Positions 42,099-50,090 of a stretch of 64,000 nucleotides of DNA are shown in pieces. The position numbers and the translations under genes are program-made. The notes beneath the pieces were generated by a model. That model was not told the DNA's origin and did no database searches. It saw only the letters and a program-made list of their open reading frames with translations. Source of the stretch: Mesorhizobium helmanticense (GTDB taxonomy: Bacteria > Pseudomonadota > Alphaproteobacteria > Rhizobiales > Rhizobiaceae); NCBI RefSeq assembly GCF_003034915.1, contig NZ_PZJX01000053.1, forward strand, positions 62,001-126,000, in the 5' to 3' direction. Each line of letters begins with the position of its first letter. Position 1 is the first letter of the stretch.

Positions 42099-44213
42099 AT
42101 GTCCAAGTCGTCGCGCAAGACCAACGGCACAATTGCTACCGTTCACGATCAAAAGCTGATGCGTGGCGAAGGCGGCGAACTTCATCAACTCGCGGAAGGC
42201 GATATGCCGGTGCTGACCACGGCACAAGGCGGCCCCGTATCAGACGACCAGAACTCGCTGAAGATCGGCGCGCGTGGTCCCACCGCTCTGGAAGATTTCC
42301 ACTTCCGCGAGAAGATTTTCCACTTCGATCACGAACGCATTCCGGAGCGTGTTGTCCACGCCCGCGGCTACGGCGCCCACGGCTATTTCGAAACTTATGA
42401 CTCGCTGGCCAAATACACGCGCGCCGATATTTTCCAGCGTGCCGGCGAGAAGACCCCGGCCTTCGTACGCTTCTCCACTGTCGCCGGCAGCAAAGGTTCG
42501 GTCGATCTGGCCCGCGACGTGCGTGGGTTCGCAGTCAAGCTCTACACGCAGGAAGGCAACTGGGACATTGTCGGCAACAACATCCCGGTGTTCTTCATTC
42601 AGGACGCCATCAAGTTTCCCGATCTCGTCCACGCCGTCAAGGAAGAGCCCGATCGCGCCTTCCCGCAGGCTCAATCGGCCCATGACAATTTCTGGGATTT
42701 CATCTCGCTGACACCCGAGAGCATGCACATGATCATGTGGGTGATGTCGGATCGGGCCATCCCGCGGTCCTTCCGCTTCATGGAAGGGTTCGGTGTCCAC
42801 ACCTTCCGCCTGCTCAACGCCAAGGATGAATCCACCTTCGTTAAGTTTCATTGGAAGCCGAAGCTTGGTCTTCAGTCCGTGGCCTGGAACGAGGCGGTGA
42901 AGATCAACGGCGCCGATCCGGACTTCCATCGCCGGGACCTGTGGGACTCGATCCAGGCCGGCAATTTTCCGGAATGGGAGCTGCAGCTGCAACTGTTCGA
43001 CCAGGAGTTCGCAGACAGGTTCGATTTCGACGTGCTCGACGCCACCAAGCTCATTCCCGAGGAAATCCTCGCCCCGATCCCGGTCGGCCGGCTCGTGCTC
43101 GACCGCATGCCCGACAATTTCTTTGCCGAGACGGAGCAGGTCGCGTTCATGACCCAGAACGTCCCGCCCGGCATCGATTTTTCCAACGACCCGCTGCTGC
43201 AGGGGCGGAATTTCTCCTATCTCGACACCCAGCTGAAGCGGCTCGGCGGGCCGAACTTCACGCATATTCCGATCAATGCGCCAAAGTGCCCGTTCCATCA
43301 TTTCCAGCAGGATGGCCACATGGCCATGCGCAATCCGGTCGGCCGCGTGAACTACCGGCCGAATTCGTTCGGCGAGGGACCGAGGGAGTCACCGCAGCGC
43401 GGCTTCCGCTCGTTCGCTGAAGCCGAAGAAGGCCCCAAGCAGCGCATCCGGGCGGAGAGCTTCGCCGATCACTACAGCCAGGCACGGCAGTTCTACGTCA
43501 GCCAGACGCCAACGGAGCAAGGGCACATCGCGGCAGCGTTGACCTTCGAGCTCAGCAAGGTCCAGACGCCGGTCATTCGCGAGCGCATGGTCGCGCACCT
43601 TCTCAACATCGATGATGGGCTTGCCCAGAAGGTCGGGGGCGATCTCGGACTGAAGGCGATGCCGAAACCCGCCGATGCGGCCGTTGCCACCCGCCAGGAT
43701 CTCTCCGCGGCACCGTCGCTCAGTATCTTGGCAAACGGCCCGGAACGGTTCGAGGGCCGCAAGCTCGGCATTCTCGTCACCGACGACACCGACGCCGCCT
43801 TGCTCAAGGCACTGACTTCGGCCTTGGCCAAGGCTGGCGCCAGTTTCGAAATCATTGCTCCAAAGGTTGGCGGCGCCAAGGCAAGCGACGGCAGCCTGAT
43901 CGAGGCGCAGCAGATGATCGGCGGCGGTCCGTCCGTCCTCTACGATGCAGTCGCGTTGCTGCCTGCCGAAGACGCGATGGCCGACCTGGTGAAGGAAGCG
44001 ACAGCTCGAGATTTCGTGGCCGACGCTTTTGCGCACTGCAAGTTCATTGGCTACGTCGACGCCGCAACGCCGCTATTTATGAAAGCAGGCATCTCCGATA
44101 GTCTTGATGAAGGCGTCATTGCCCTGTCAGGCCCGAAAGACGTGGCCGGATTCATCACAGCCCTTGGCGCGCTACGGCTATGGGCCCGGGAACCGAAGGT
44201 GAAAATGGCATAG
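42099..44213 (+). CDS. katE: Large-subunit (clade 2) catalase, HPII type
   Basis: A 704-residue monofunctional haem catalase. The distal histidine lies in RVVHARGYGAHGYFE (His87), followed by FVRFSTVAGSKGSVDLARDV, the distal Asn in WDIVGNNIPVFF, and the proximal haem Tyr in NFSYLDTQLKRLGG. From about residue 555 there is the class I glutamine-amidotransferase-like C-terminal domain typical of clade 2 (GRKLGILVTDDTDAALL). The length is normal. AAAGGAA precedes the ATG. Its place behind EcfG-type and 17M-like genes fits the general stress response of rhizobia. It removes hydrogen peroxide in the cytoplasm. Confidence 0.94.
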   Translation: MSKSSRKTNGTIATVHDQKLMRGEGGELHQLAEGDMPVLTTAQGGPVSDDQNSLKIGARGPTALEDFHFREKIFHFDHERIPERVVHARGYGAHGYFETYDSLAKYTRADIFQRAGEKTPAFVRFSTVAGSKGSVDLARDVRGFAVKLYTQEGNWDIVGNNIPVFFIQDAIKFPDLVHAVKEEPDRAFPQAQSAHDNFWDFISLTPESMHMIMWVMSDRAIPRSFRFMEGFGVHTFRLLNAKDESTFVKFHWKPKLGLQSVAWNEAVKINGADPDFHRRDLWDSIQAGNFPEWELQLQLFDQEFADRFDFDVLDATKLIPEEILAPIPVGRLVLDRMPDNFFAETEQVAFMTQNVPPGIDFSNDPLLQGRNFSYLDTQLKRLGGPNFTHIPINAPKCPFHHFQQDGHMAMRNPVGRVNYRPNSFGEGPRESPQRGFRSFAEAEEGPKQRIRAESFADHYSQARQFYVSQTPTEQGHIAAALTFELSKVQTPVIRERMVAHLLNIDDGLAQKVGGDLGLKAMPKPADAAVATRQDLSAAPSLSILANGPERFEGRKLGILVTDDTDAALLKALTSALAKAGASFEIIAPKVGGAKASDGSLIEAQQMIGGGPSVLYDAVALLPAEDAMADLVKEATARDFVADAFAHCKFIGYVDAATPLFMKAGISDSLDEGVIALSGPKDVAGFITALGALRLWAREPKVKMA

Positions 44214-44231
44214 CCGCGCCAAGTCGCGGCT
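44212..44231 (+). other. Hairpin directly after katE
   Basis: A 7-bp perfect stem, agccgcg (44212-44218) and cgcggct (44225-44231), with a 6-nt loop overlaps the katE stop codon. There is no T-run, so it may be a processing or weak termination signal between katE and the small gene at 44253. Confidence 0.35.
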
Positions 44232-44252
44232 GGCAAAGGCAAGGAGTTCTAG

Positions 44253-44471
44253 ATGAACGATGAAGGCGACCGGCCGAAGCTCACCGGCAAGGCCCTGCGG
44301 GTCAATGACAACAGCGTCGGCGAGCGCGACGCGCCCTCTTTGCCGGTGCCGCCGAAACCACGCACGGGCTCCGCGCCCCAAAAGGTGGAGGGCAACGCGC
44401 TGAGGGTAAACGATAACAGCGTCGAGGGAGAACAACCCGCCCCCTCGCAGACCCCTTCCCACAAGGGGTGA
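44253..44471 (+). CDS. Small hypothetical protein with an internal repeat
   Basis: A 72-residue hydrophilic, proline-rich protein. The phrase ALRVNDNSV occurs twice, at residues 14-22 (GKALRVNDNSVG) and 49-57 (GNALRVNDNSVE), 35 residues apart, separated by a Pro-rich stretch. AAGGAG stands eight bases before the ATG. No transmembrane segment or signal peptide is present. It lies 39 bp after katE in the same orientation, so it may be a stress-regulon protein. The in-frame duplication and ribosome-binding site speak for a real gene; no family is recognised. Confidence 0.55.
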   Translation: MNDEGDRPKLTGKALRVNDNSVGERDAPSLPVPPKPRTGSAPQKVEGNALRVNDNSVEGEQPAPSQTPSHKG

Positions 44472-44509
44472 TGTGCGGCGAGCCGGCAGGCTTGCCCTGC
44501 CGCGCAATG

Positions 44510-45655
44510 CTAGCGCATCAGCCCTGCCGCGCGCATGGCGTCCTCGATGACCTTGGTAATCCCGCCTGCTGAGCTTCGCACATTGACAGGCTCCGGGGCG
44601 GGATCGACACGGACCGCCCTCGGATTTTCCTTCGGCTCAAAGGGCTGCAATGCGGCGCCTGAAGCGGCCTCGGATTTCGCAGTGGGTCGCACCTCCGGCT
44701 TGTTGAGTTCCCAGAATTGGGCTATGTGGCGCGTCGAGGAAATCCCGACATCCAGCATGAACGGCCCTGCCTTGCCGAGGCCATCGTCGCCAGTCGTCTT
44801 CAGCGGTGTGCCATGGCCCATGCTGGCGATGCTGTATATCTCCACGACATCGCGGCCTTTGCCGTCGGACCAAACGTTTCGCGTCTGGCCGTCGACATTT
44901 TCTGTCCTGGTAGGCCTCTCGCCAAGGCCATGCACGCTTTGCCATTGCGTCAGCACCGCATCGGCATTGGCGGGCACGACGGTGATGTCGGCGGAGCCCT
45001 GCCAGATCGAAATCCGTGGCCACGGACCCTTGTGTGGCGAGGCTTGCCGAAACTGGCGCTGCAACTCGGCCCTGGACGGGCCGCCATGGCCGCGCATACG
45101 GTCGAAGGCTTCTGGGATTGTCGAGGCACTGCCATAGGCAAGCCCGGCGATGATCGCGCCGCCGGCAAACACTTCCGGGTAGGTAGCCAGCATCACCGCC
45201 GCCATTGCGCCGCCTGCGGAAAGACCGGTAACGAAGATCCTCTTGCGGTCGAGGCCGTGGGTGACAATAGCCGCCTCGATCATCTGACGAATGGACAACG
45301 CCTCGCCGCTGTCGCGGCCGATATCGCCTGGGACAAACCAGTTGAAGCAAAGATTGGCGTTGTTGGCGCGCTGCTGCTCGGGGAAAAGCACGGCAAAACC
45401 CAGCTCGGCGGCAAGCTTGCTCCAGCCGGAGCCATGATCGTAGCCAGCGGCATTCTGCGAACAGCCATGCAGCACGACGACCAGCGGCGCCTGCCCCGGC
45501 AGGTTATCGGGACGATAAAGCCGCGCCCGCAAGGCGCCAGGATTGGAGCCGAACCCTGTCATGTCGGACAGGTGGTCGTCGTTGCGTTGACTTGCACCGG
45601 CGGAATGGCCGCGCATCGCGCTCAGCCGGGCGATCGTATCGGATATATTCCGCAA
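44510..45655 (-). CDS. PHB-depolymerase-family esterase (LpqC type)
   Basis: A 381-residue alpha/beta hydrolase of the extracellular PHB-depolymerase family. The oxyanion part PLVVVLHGCSQNAAGYDHGSG, the nucleophile box TGLSAGGAMAA and RISIWQGSADITVVP (catalytic Asp region) are visible, with a His in SMGHGTPLK. The best start is a TTG (45653-45655), which gives the typical opening LRNISDTIARLSAM and has AAGGA eight bases upstream; the nearest in-frame ATG (MRGHSAG) would cut it off. No signal peptide is clear. The C-terminal ~60 residues form a variable extension. It may cleave short polyester or aromatic esters. Confidence 0.83.
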   Translation of the reverse strand: MRNISDTIARLSAMRGHSAGASQRNDDHLSDMTGFGSNPGALRARLYRPDNLPGQAPLVVVLHGCSQNAAGYDHGSGWSKLAAELGFAVLFPEQQRANNANLCFNWFVPGDIGRDSGEALSIRQMIEAAIVTHGLDRKRIFVTGLSAGGAMAAVMLATYPEVFAGGAIIAGLAYGSASTIPEAFDRMRGHGGPSRAELQRQFRQASPHKGPWPRISIWQGSADITVVPANADAVLTQWQSVHGLGERPTRTENVDGQTRNVWSDGKGRDVVEIYSIASMGHGTPLKTTGDDGLGKAGPFMLDVGISSTRHIAQFWELNKPEVRPTAKSEAASGAALQPFEPKENPRAVRVDPAPEPVNVRSSAGGITKVIEDAMRAAGLMR

Positions 45656-45895
45656 ATCGGTATCCTTGTGCGCCGGAATGGCGGCAGCTGCGAATAATGC
45701 GTAGCAACAACATCGTGCTGCAGTGCACAATAGCAAGCTTACGCCGGGTCAGGCACCGACTTTTCCGCAGCGCGTGGACAAAATGCTTGTCGCCGGGCCC
45801 TCGTTGCGGCCCATTGGCGGCTAACAACCGTCCCCTGTAATATTTGGGAAGAATGGGTTGGAACCATTCGTTCAGCGTCCGATGGTACAAAGGTG

Positions 45896-45933
45896 GCGGC
45901 TCCGTTCCTTTGCGGGGGGTTGTCCGGAGCCGC
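45896..45933. repeat. 9-bp inverted repeat (hairpin)
   Basis: gcggctccg (45896-45904) and cggagccgc (45925-45933) are exact reverse complements with a 20-nt loop. It lies 13 bp before the next, longer inverted repeat. Confidence 0.6.
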
Positions 45934-45946
45934 AGTGCTCGGTCCA

Positions 45947-45984
45947 TTAGACCGCGCTGTTTTAAGTAGAACAGCGCGGTCTAA
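45947..45984. repeat. 15-bp perfect inverted repeat
   Basis: ttagaccgcgctgtt (45947-45961) and aacagcgcggtctaa (45970-45984) are exact reverse complements around an 8-nt loop. It is followed by a run of A on the plus strand, so it is not a T-tailed terminator in that direction. It could be a protein binding site, a mobile-element end or part of a small RNA. Confidence 0.7.
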
Positions 45985-46175
45985 AAAACCGTTAACTATA
46001 AAGCTCGGCCTTCCGAATTGCGCAGACGGCCTCACAAAACGGCCAGACTGCAATGCGGTGCCTCGAACACGCTCACGATGTACGTGGTTGCCGGCTTCTC
46101 TGTCATTCAGCTAATGTATCCCGCTGTCGTTTAACCTCCAAGCTACCCACGCGACATCGGCGCCAGTCTCGAGCC

Positions 46176-46200
46176 GGAACCCCTTGGCAACCAAGGCGTT
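46176..46200 (+). promoter_or_regulatory. Perfect EcfG-type promoter (GGAAC-N16-CGTT)
   Basis: GGAAC (46176-46180), 16 bp (46181-46196) and CGTT (46197-46200) match the general-stress consensus with no difference. A ribosome-binding site (GGAGA) and ATG follow at 46224. Confidence 0.75.
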
Positions 46201-46223
46201 GATCTCCCGAACGGAGATCAAAA

Positions 46224-46418
46224 ATGTCAGACGACTGCGAAGATTATCGAACGAATCGCGCCGACCATTTCATTGCCGACAATGCCAATACGATCGCGCC
46301 ACAATTGACAAAGAAGCGATCAACCAGGTTTCATGAGCATCGCTCCGCAAGGCTGACAGAAAACCCCATAGAGAGTTCTGAGCGGCGTACAAAAATCCGC
46401 CGTCACGACAACACATGA
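46224..46418 (+). CDS. Possible small stress-regulated protein
   Basis: A 64-residue frame beginning with ATG 24 bases after a perfect EcfG promoter, with GGAGA six bases before the start. The peptide starts acidic (MSDDCEDYRTNRADHF) and ends basic (SSERRTKIRRHDNT). No family, transmembrane helix or signal peptide is recognised. The surroundings are decayed, so the frame may be a truncated relic of a longer stress gene whose promoter survived. Only the promoter, ribosome-binding site and start in correct order support it. Confidence 0.4.
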   Translation: MSDDCEDYRTNRADHFIADNANTIAPQLTKKRSTRFHEHRSARLTENPIESSERRTKIRRHDNT

Positions 46419-46639
46419 CGTTGCGTAAATACTCAGCTACACAACACCGGCTGCGGGCCGATTTTGTCCGGCCGGCACAATATTCAGGCATCTCCACCCG
46501 ACTAGCGCCGGCCATTTTCCTGAAACTTTTTACGTCCAGCCTGCGTATTGGAAACCGACAGCGGGCTGCAAGGCCTTTCAGGGGTGAGGTCTGCCGTCGC
46601 CTAGCTCACTCCGCAAGAGCGGTTTAAAATCGACGCAAA

Positions 46640-47053
46640 ACAGCAGATTTGCCGCCGCCAGTCCAGCCGGCAAACTCTACCTTCGCAACCAGTTCCGGCT
46701 TCGCCCAAAAGACAGTTGAATCCTTTTTCGGTGCGCCGTCGCCTGTAAACGCGATTTCGATACTTTCATCTCCTTCAGCCTTGGCAGCAGCTGCTCAACC
46801 TTTGCCTCGCTGTAGCCGGTCCCGACGCGACCAAGCGAAGACGACACGCCGAACGAAGCACCGCATCGCCGCCATTGGCGAGCTCGACATAGCGAATGAG
46901 ATTAGCCTCGCCGCGGTCGACGTCCGCAAGCATTTCGCTCAGCCGTTCCTTTCGTTCAGACAGTGGCAGCTTTAGCAGATCGACGCCGTTTGCTAACATC
47001 AGGTCAAAGGCAAAAAAGATCAGGTCCTTCGTCCTGCGCTCCGAAAGCGAACA
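46640..47053 (-). pseudogene. ATP-dependent DNA ligase D (LigD) fragment
   Basis: Reading leftward from about 47053, one frame gives SLSERRTKDLIFFAFDLML, LLKLPLSERKERLSEMLAD and IRYVELANGGDAVLRSACRL, typical of the adenylation domain of LigD. Near 46750-46790 the frame changes to GYSEAKVEQLLPRLKEM, and a third frame gives DGAPKKDSTVFWAKPELVA and EFAGWTGGG, the end of the OB-fold domain. The start, the nucleotidyl lysine and the HIGLIMEG-like parts are missing and at least two frameshifts are needed. It is a non-functional relic of a bacterial non-homologous end-joining ligase, next to the tRNA-end repeat at 47130. Confidence 0.83.
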
Positions 47054-47129
47054 GATTTTGTCAAACCGCCAGTGAAGGTTTGACACCCCTTCCTATAAGC
47101 CCTTGAATCCAAACACGACAGAGAGAGCA

Positions 47130-47146
47130 ATGGTGGGCCCGGAGGG
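47130..47146 (+). repeat. 17-bp direct repeat of the tRNA-CAU 3' end (candidate attachment site)
   Basis: ATGGTGGGCCCGGAGGG is identical to 62488-62504, which covers the CCA end, acceptor strand and part of the T-stem of the tRNA gene. The bases outside differ on both sides. The two copies flank 15.4 kb holding the GntR-LIV-flotillin-SRPBCC module, and the copy here adjoins the LigD relic. Confidence 0.7.
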
Positions 47147-47508
47147 TCAGCGTTTTCTACAGGAAATCAATATGTTAGCGGGTGGTTCGCCAATCCGTTT
47201 TCTTCGTACTCTCTCGTATGGCCTGGCGAACCTAAAGACGACGAACGAGATTGATTATCAGCTTCGAGACATCGACGTTGTAGCCGCAGATCGCCAGGAA
47301 TCTTCCTCCTAGTGAATGACCGAGATTGGGCCGGAAGCGGTCAGGCAGGTTCCGGCGTCCGCGTGGCGGAAGCAGATGTTCGAGTCGACGCATGTTTCGT
47401 CTTGATCGATGCATGACTGAAGTTTCGTGATGTCGGCTTTTGAGCCGCGCCACGAGATGTTGCGAAAGGCGGTTTAGGACACACCCCAAACTAAGGAGGC
47501 CCAGTTGA
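47147..47508. other. Intergenic stretch, no gene recognised
   Basis: 362 bp between the 17-bp tRNA-end repeat and the GntR regulator stop. Frames on both strands are open for 60-100 codons but show no family text and no good start; no intact or broken integrase could be recognised. Confidence 0.45.
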
Positions 47509-48180
47509 TCACCTGCCCAGCAAGTTCTTCTCGACTGTCCTGAGGTGGCCAAGCATCGCCGTCTTCGCGCCTTCCGGATCGCGGTGGAACAACGCTTCCA
47601 AAATCGCCTGATGCTCCCGGCAATACACTTGACGTCGCTCTTCCGAAAACGACCGCTTCTTCATTTCAAACCAGGGTGACTGGTTGCGAATGGTGCGCAT
47701 GAGATTGTGAATCTCTTTCAGGAAGTCATTGCGGCAGCAGGCAAACACTCGGTGATGGAATTCGGCGTCCCAATGCTCGAACTCGGGCATCTCCACGGCA
47801 TCGCATGCGGTCTGGTGTGCTTCGCGAACGGCATCCAGTTCGGTTGCGCTGGCATTGGTCGCGGCAAAGGCAGCCGCTGCCGGTTCGAGTAACTGCCTGA
47901 TCTCCATCATGTCGGCGGGGCTAGTGCCTTCCATCCGTGCGACCATCGATGCGATCGATGTCGGGTTGGTCGTGGTCAGAAAGGTACCGCGCCCGACATG
48001 CCGCACGACCGTTCCGTCGTCCTCCAGGAAGCCGACGGCACGGCGCACAGTGTTGCGCGCGACGCCGAATTCGGCTGCGAGGTCGCGCTCGGGCGGCATC
48101 CGGCCGTTCTCGAGCCATTCGCCGGAGGAAATCCGCCTCTTGAGCATTGTGGCGATATCGTTGGCGACGAGCTTCGGCAT
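47509..48180 (-). CDS. GntR-family transcriptional regulator, FCD (FadR) subgroup
   Basis: A 223-residue regulator. The winged helix-turn-helix occupies about 1-70 (MLKRRISSGEWLENGRMPPE, DLAAEFGVARNTVRRAVGFL), and the all-helical FCD effector domain follows (IRQLLEPAAAAFAATNASA, WDAEFHHRVFACC, CREHQAILEALFHRDPEGAK), with the metal- or carboxylate-binding histidines of the subgroup. It is divergent from the operon starting with the FAH-family gene; two TTGGACCAA/CTGGTCCAG palindromes lie between. It is most likely the local repressor of the module. Confidence 0.9.
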   Translation of the reverse strand: MPKLVANDIATMLKRRISSGEWLENGRMPPERDLAAEFGVARNTVRRAVGFLEDDGTVVRHVGRGTFLTTTNPTSIASMVARMEGTSPADMMEIRQLLEPAAAAFAATNASATELDAVREAHQTACDAVEMPEFEHWDAEFHHRVFACCRNDFLKEIHNLMRTIRNQSPWFEMKKRSFSEERRQVYCREHQAILEALFHRDPEGAKTAMLGHLRTVEKNLLGR

Positions 48181-48208
48181 TCGTTGAGAGCTTTTATCTG
48201 ATCCAATG

Positions 48209-48246
48209 TTGGACCAATATTATCAAGCGATTGCCGGCTGGTCCAG
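48209..48246. promoter_or_regulatory. Candidate GntR operators in the divergent gap
   Basis: Two 9-bp palindromes, TTGGACCAA (48209-48217) and CTGGTCCAG (48238-48246), have centres 29 bp apart, near three helical turns. FCD-type GntR regulators often bind TGGnCCA-like dyads. A further inverted repeat ctgaaccaa/ttggttcag (48313-48321, 48353-48361) lies closer to the FAH gene. Confidence 0.5.
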
Positions 48247-48383
48247 TGTTCAGACGAAAAAACGCCGTATGCACATGCTTTGTTGAATTGGGAGCTGAAA
48301 CCCTCTTGAAGCCTGAACCAATCGGCGATAGCGTGTAGCGAAAGAGCCATTTTTGGTTCAGAAAAGGTTCAGGGAGGAAGCGA

Positions 48384-49262
48384 ATGCGGGTCGCGACATT
48401 TTCGATCGCCGGCGAACGTCGCGTGGGTATTGTCGATCTCGATGCCCAGACCATCGCTCCTTTCGATTTTGCCGTCGATCAGGCCAAGGCCGGAATTCTG
48501 GCACTGATCGAGCGCAACGGCGCCGGCTTGCCTCGCACCCTGTCACCCATCCCGCTGGCGCAGGTGGAAATCGAGGCGCCGATTCCGCAGCCGCGCCGCA
48601 ACATCTTCTGCGTCGGCAAGAACTATCACGAGCACGCACACGAGTTTGCCCGCAGCGGCTTCGATTCCAGCGCCGGCGCCGGCGCGATCCCGAAACACCC
48701 GATCATCTTTTCCAAGGTGCCTGAATCGGTCGTCGCCAATCTTGCCAGCGTGCTGATCGATTCCTCGGTCTCGACGGCCATCGACTACGAGGCGGAGCTT
48801 GCCGTCATCATCGGCAAGGGTGGACGCGGCATCTCCAGGGAGAACGCTCTCGATCACGTCTGGGGCTACACCATCGTCAATGACGTCACGGCGCGCGACC
48901 TGCAGGGCAAATACAGCCAATGGCTGATCGGCAAATCGCAGGACACGTTCTGTCCGATGGGGCCTTGGGCGGTGACCCGGGATGAACTTGATCTTGCGAC
49001 CGCCGGCATCCGTTGTTTCGTCAACGAGGATCTGCGGCAGGATTCCCGGATTTCGCTACTGATCTTCGACATCCCGACCATCATCGCCACGCTGTCGCAA
49101 GGGATCACACTGAAGCCCGGCGACATCATCGCCACCGGCACGCCGGTCGGCGTCGGCATCGGTTTCGATCCGCCGAAATATCTCAAGGCCGGTGACGTTG
49201 TGCGCATCGAGATCGACGGCATTGGCACGCTGGAAAACCGCTTCGTGGAGTATGCGCAATGA
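48384..49262 (+). CDS. Fumarylacetoacetate hydrolase (FAH) family protein
   Basis: A 292-residue FAH-fold enzyme. Residues GKNYHEHAHEF (about 80-90) hold the catalytic His, and the metal-binding carboxylates appear in DYEAELAVIIGKGG, with NDVTARDLQ and ATGTPVGVGIGFDPPKYLK, all typical. Members are hydrolases, decarboxylases or isomerases acting on acylpyruvates and 2-oxo acids. GGGAGG precedes the ATG. It is the first gene of the GntR-controlled operon and overlaps the alpha/beta hydrolase gene by four bases, so the two enzymes may carry out consecutive ring- or side-chain-cleavage steps. Confidence 0.9.
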   Translation: MRVATFSIAGERRVGIVDLDAQTIAPFDFAVDQAKAGILALIERNGAGLPRTLSPIPLAQVEIEAPIPQPRRNIFCVGKNYHEHAHEFARSGFDSSAGAGAIPKHPIIFSKVPESVVANLASVLIDSSVSTAIDYEAELAVIIGKGGRGISRENALDHVWGYTIVNDVTARDLQGKYSQWLIGKSQDTFCPMGPWAVTRDELDLATAGIRCFVNEDLRQDSRISLLIFDIPTIIATLSQGITLKPGDIIATGTPVGVGIGFDPPKYLKAGDVVRIEIDGIGTLENRFVEYAQ

Positions 49263-50038
49263 CGACCGTGACGGTTGGCCAGGTCGTCGCGGAGGTTGTC
49301 GGCGAGGGTGCGGCCGTGGTGATGATCCATGGCCTCGGCGGCACGGCCAACATGTTCCAGCCGCAGATGGCGGCACTTTCTAGCTATCGCGTCATCCGGC
49401 TCGACCTGCCAGGCTCCGGCCGGTCGCCGCGCCCGATCGAGCCGCTGACCATCGACTTGATGAGCGAGGCGGTCATCCGCGCCATGGCCGGCATGGGCGT
49501 CACATCAGCGCATTTCGTCGGCCATTCGATGGGCACCATCATCTGCCAGCAGATTGCCGCGACGCAACCCTCGTTGGTTGCGTCGCTAGCGCTGTTTGGC
49601 GCGCTGGCGGAACCGGCGGAAGCGACCAGGCAAGGGCTTGCCAATCGCGCCCGGTTGGCGCGCTCGGGCGGCATTGCCGATATCGCCGACCAGATCGTTG
49701 CCAATGCGATCTCGGCGCACACCAGGGAAACCTCGCCCGCCGCCGTCGCCTTCGTGCGTGAATCGATCACCCGCCAGGACCCGGAATCCTATGCCCGCAC
49801 CTGTGAGGCGCTGGCCAAGGCGACCGAGGTCGACGCGCGGCGGATTTCCGCGCCGACCTTGCTTGTCACCGGCGACGCCGACACGGTCAATCCGGCGGGA
49901 GTCGGCCAAGCGCTTGCCGACAAGATCAAGGGAGCCATATTCTCGTCTCTGGATCGGTGCGGGCACTGGGCCACGGTGGAAAGCCCGCGCGAGAGCAGCC
50001 AGAAGCTCGCCGATTTTTTGAGACGGGTTGATAGGTGA
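49259..50038 (+). CDS. Alpha/beta hydrolase (enol-lactonase-like)
   Basis: A 259-residue alpha/beta hydrolase with an intact triad: Ser90 in FVGHSMGTI, an Asp in LLVTGDADTVNP and a His in LDRCGHWATVESP. The oxyanion motif is MIHGLGGTA. It resembles 3-oxoadipate enol-lactonase and C-C bond hydrolases. It overlaps the FAH-family gene by four bases (ATGA) and is followed 52 bp later by an amidohydrolase. Lactone, ester or C-C cleavage of a ring-derived product is possible; the substrate is unknown. Confidence 0.88.
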   Translation: MTTVTVGQVVAEVVGEGAAVVMIHGLGGTANMFQPQMAALSSYRVIRLDLPGSGRSPRPIEPLTIDLMSEAVIRAMAGMGVTSAHFVGHSMGTIICQQIAATQPSLVASLALFGALAEPAEATRQGLANRARLARSGGIADIADQIVANAISAHTRETSPAAVAFVRESITRQDPESYARTCEALAKATEVDARRISAPTLLVTGDADTVNPAGVGQALADKIKGAIFSSLDRCGHWATVESPRESSQKLADFLRRVDR

Positions 50039-50090
50039 GGATTTCAGATCGGGCGTAGAACTACGCGCTCGGCAGGTTGGGAGGCTTGTG

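Larger units (their letters stand above)
45656..46223. other. Gene-poor stretch with strong inverted repeats
   Basis: This 568-bp stretch has no credible gene; scattered frames lack starts and family resemblance. It holds two hairpin-forming inverted repeats and an EcfG-type promoter, listed separately, and is visibly less GC-rich than the flanks. It is the left part of a decayed zone that reaches to about 47130. Confidence 0.5.

Noticed and set aside
45947..45984. Rho-independent terminator
   Set aside because: The run of A follows the stem on the plus strand and no T-run follows on the minus strand, so neither direction fits.
47232..47552. A 106-codon minus-strand frame next to the GntR gene as transposase or integrase
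   Set aside because: No DDE, HRY or other recombinase motif is readable and it overlaps the regulator's end.
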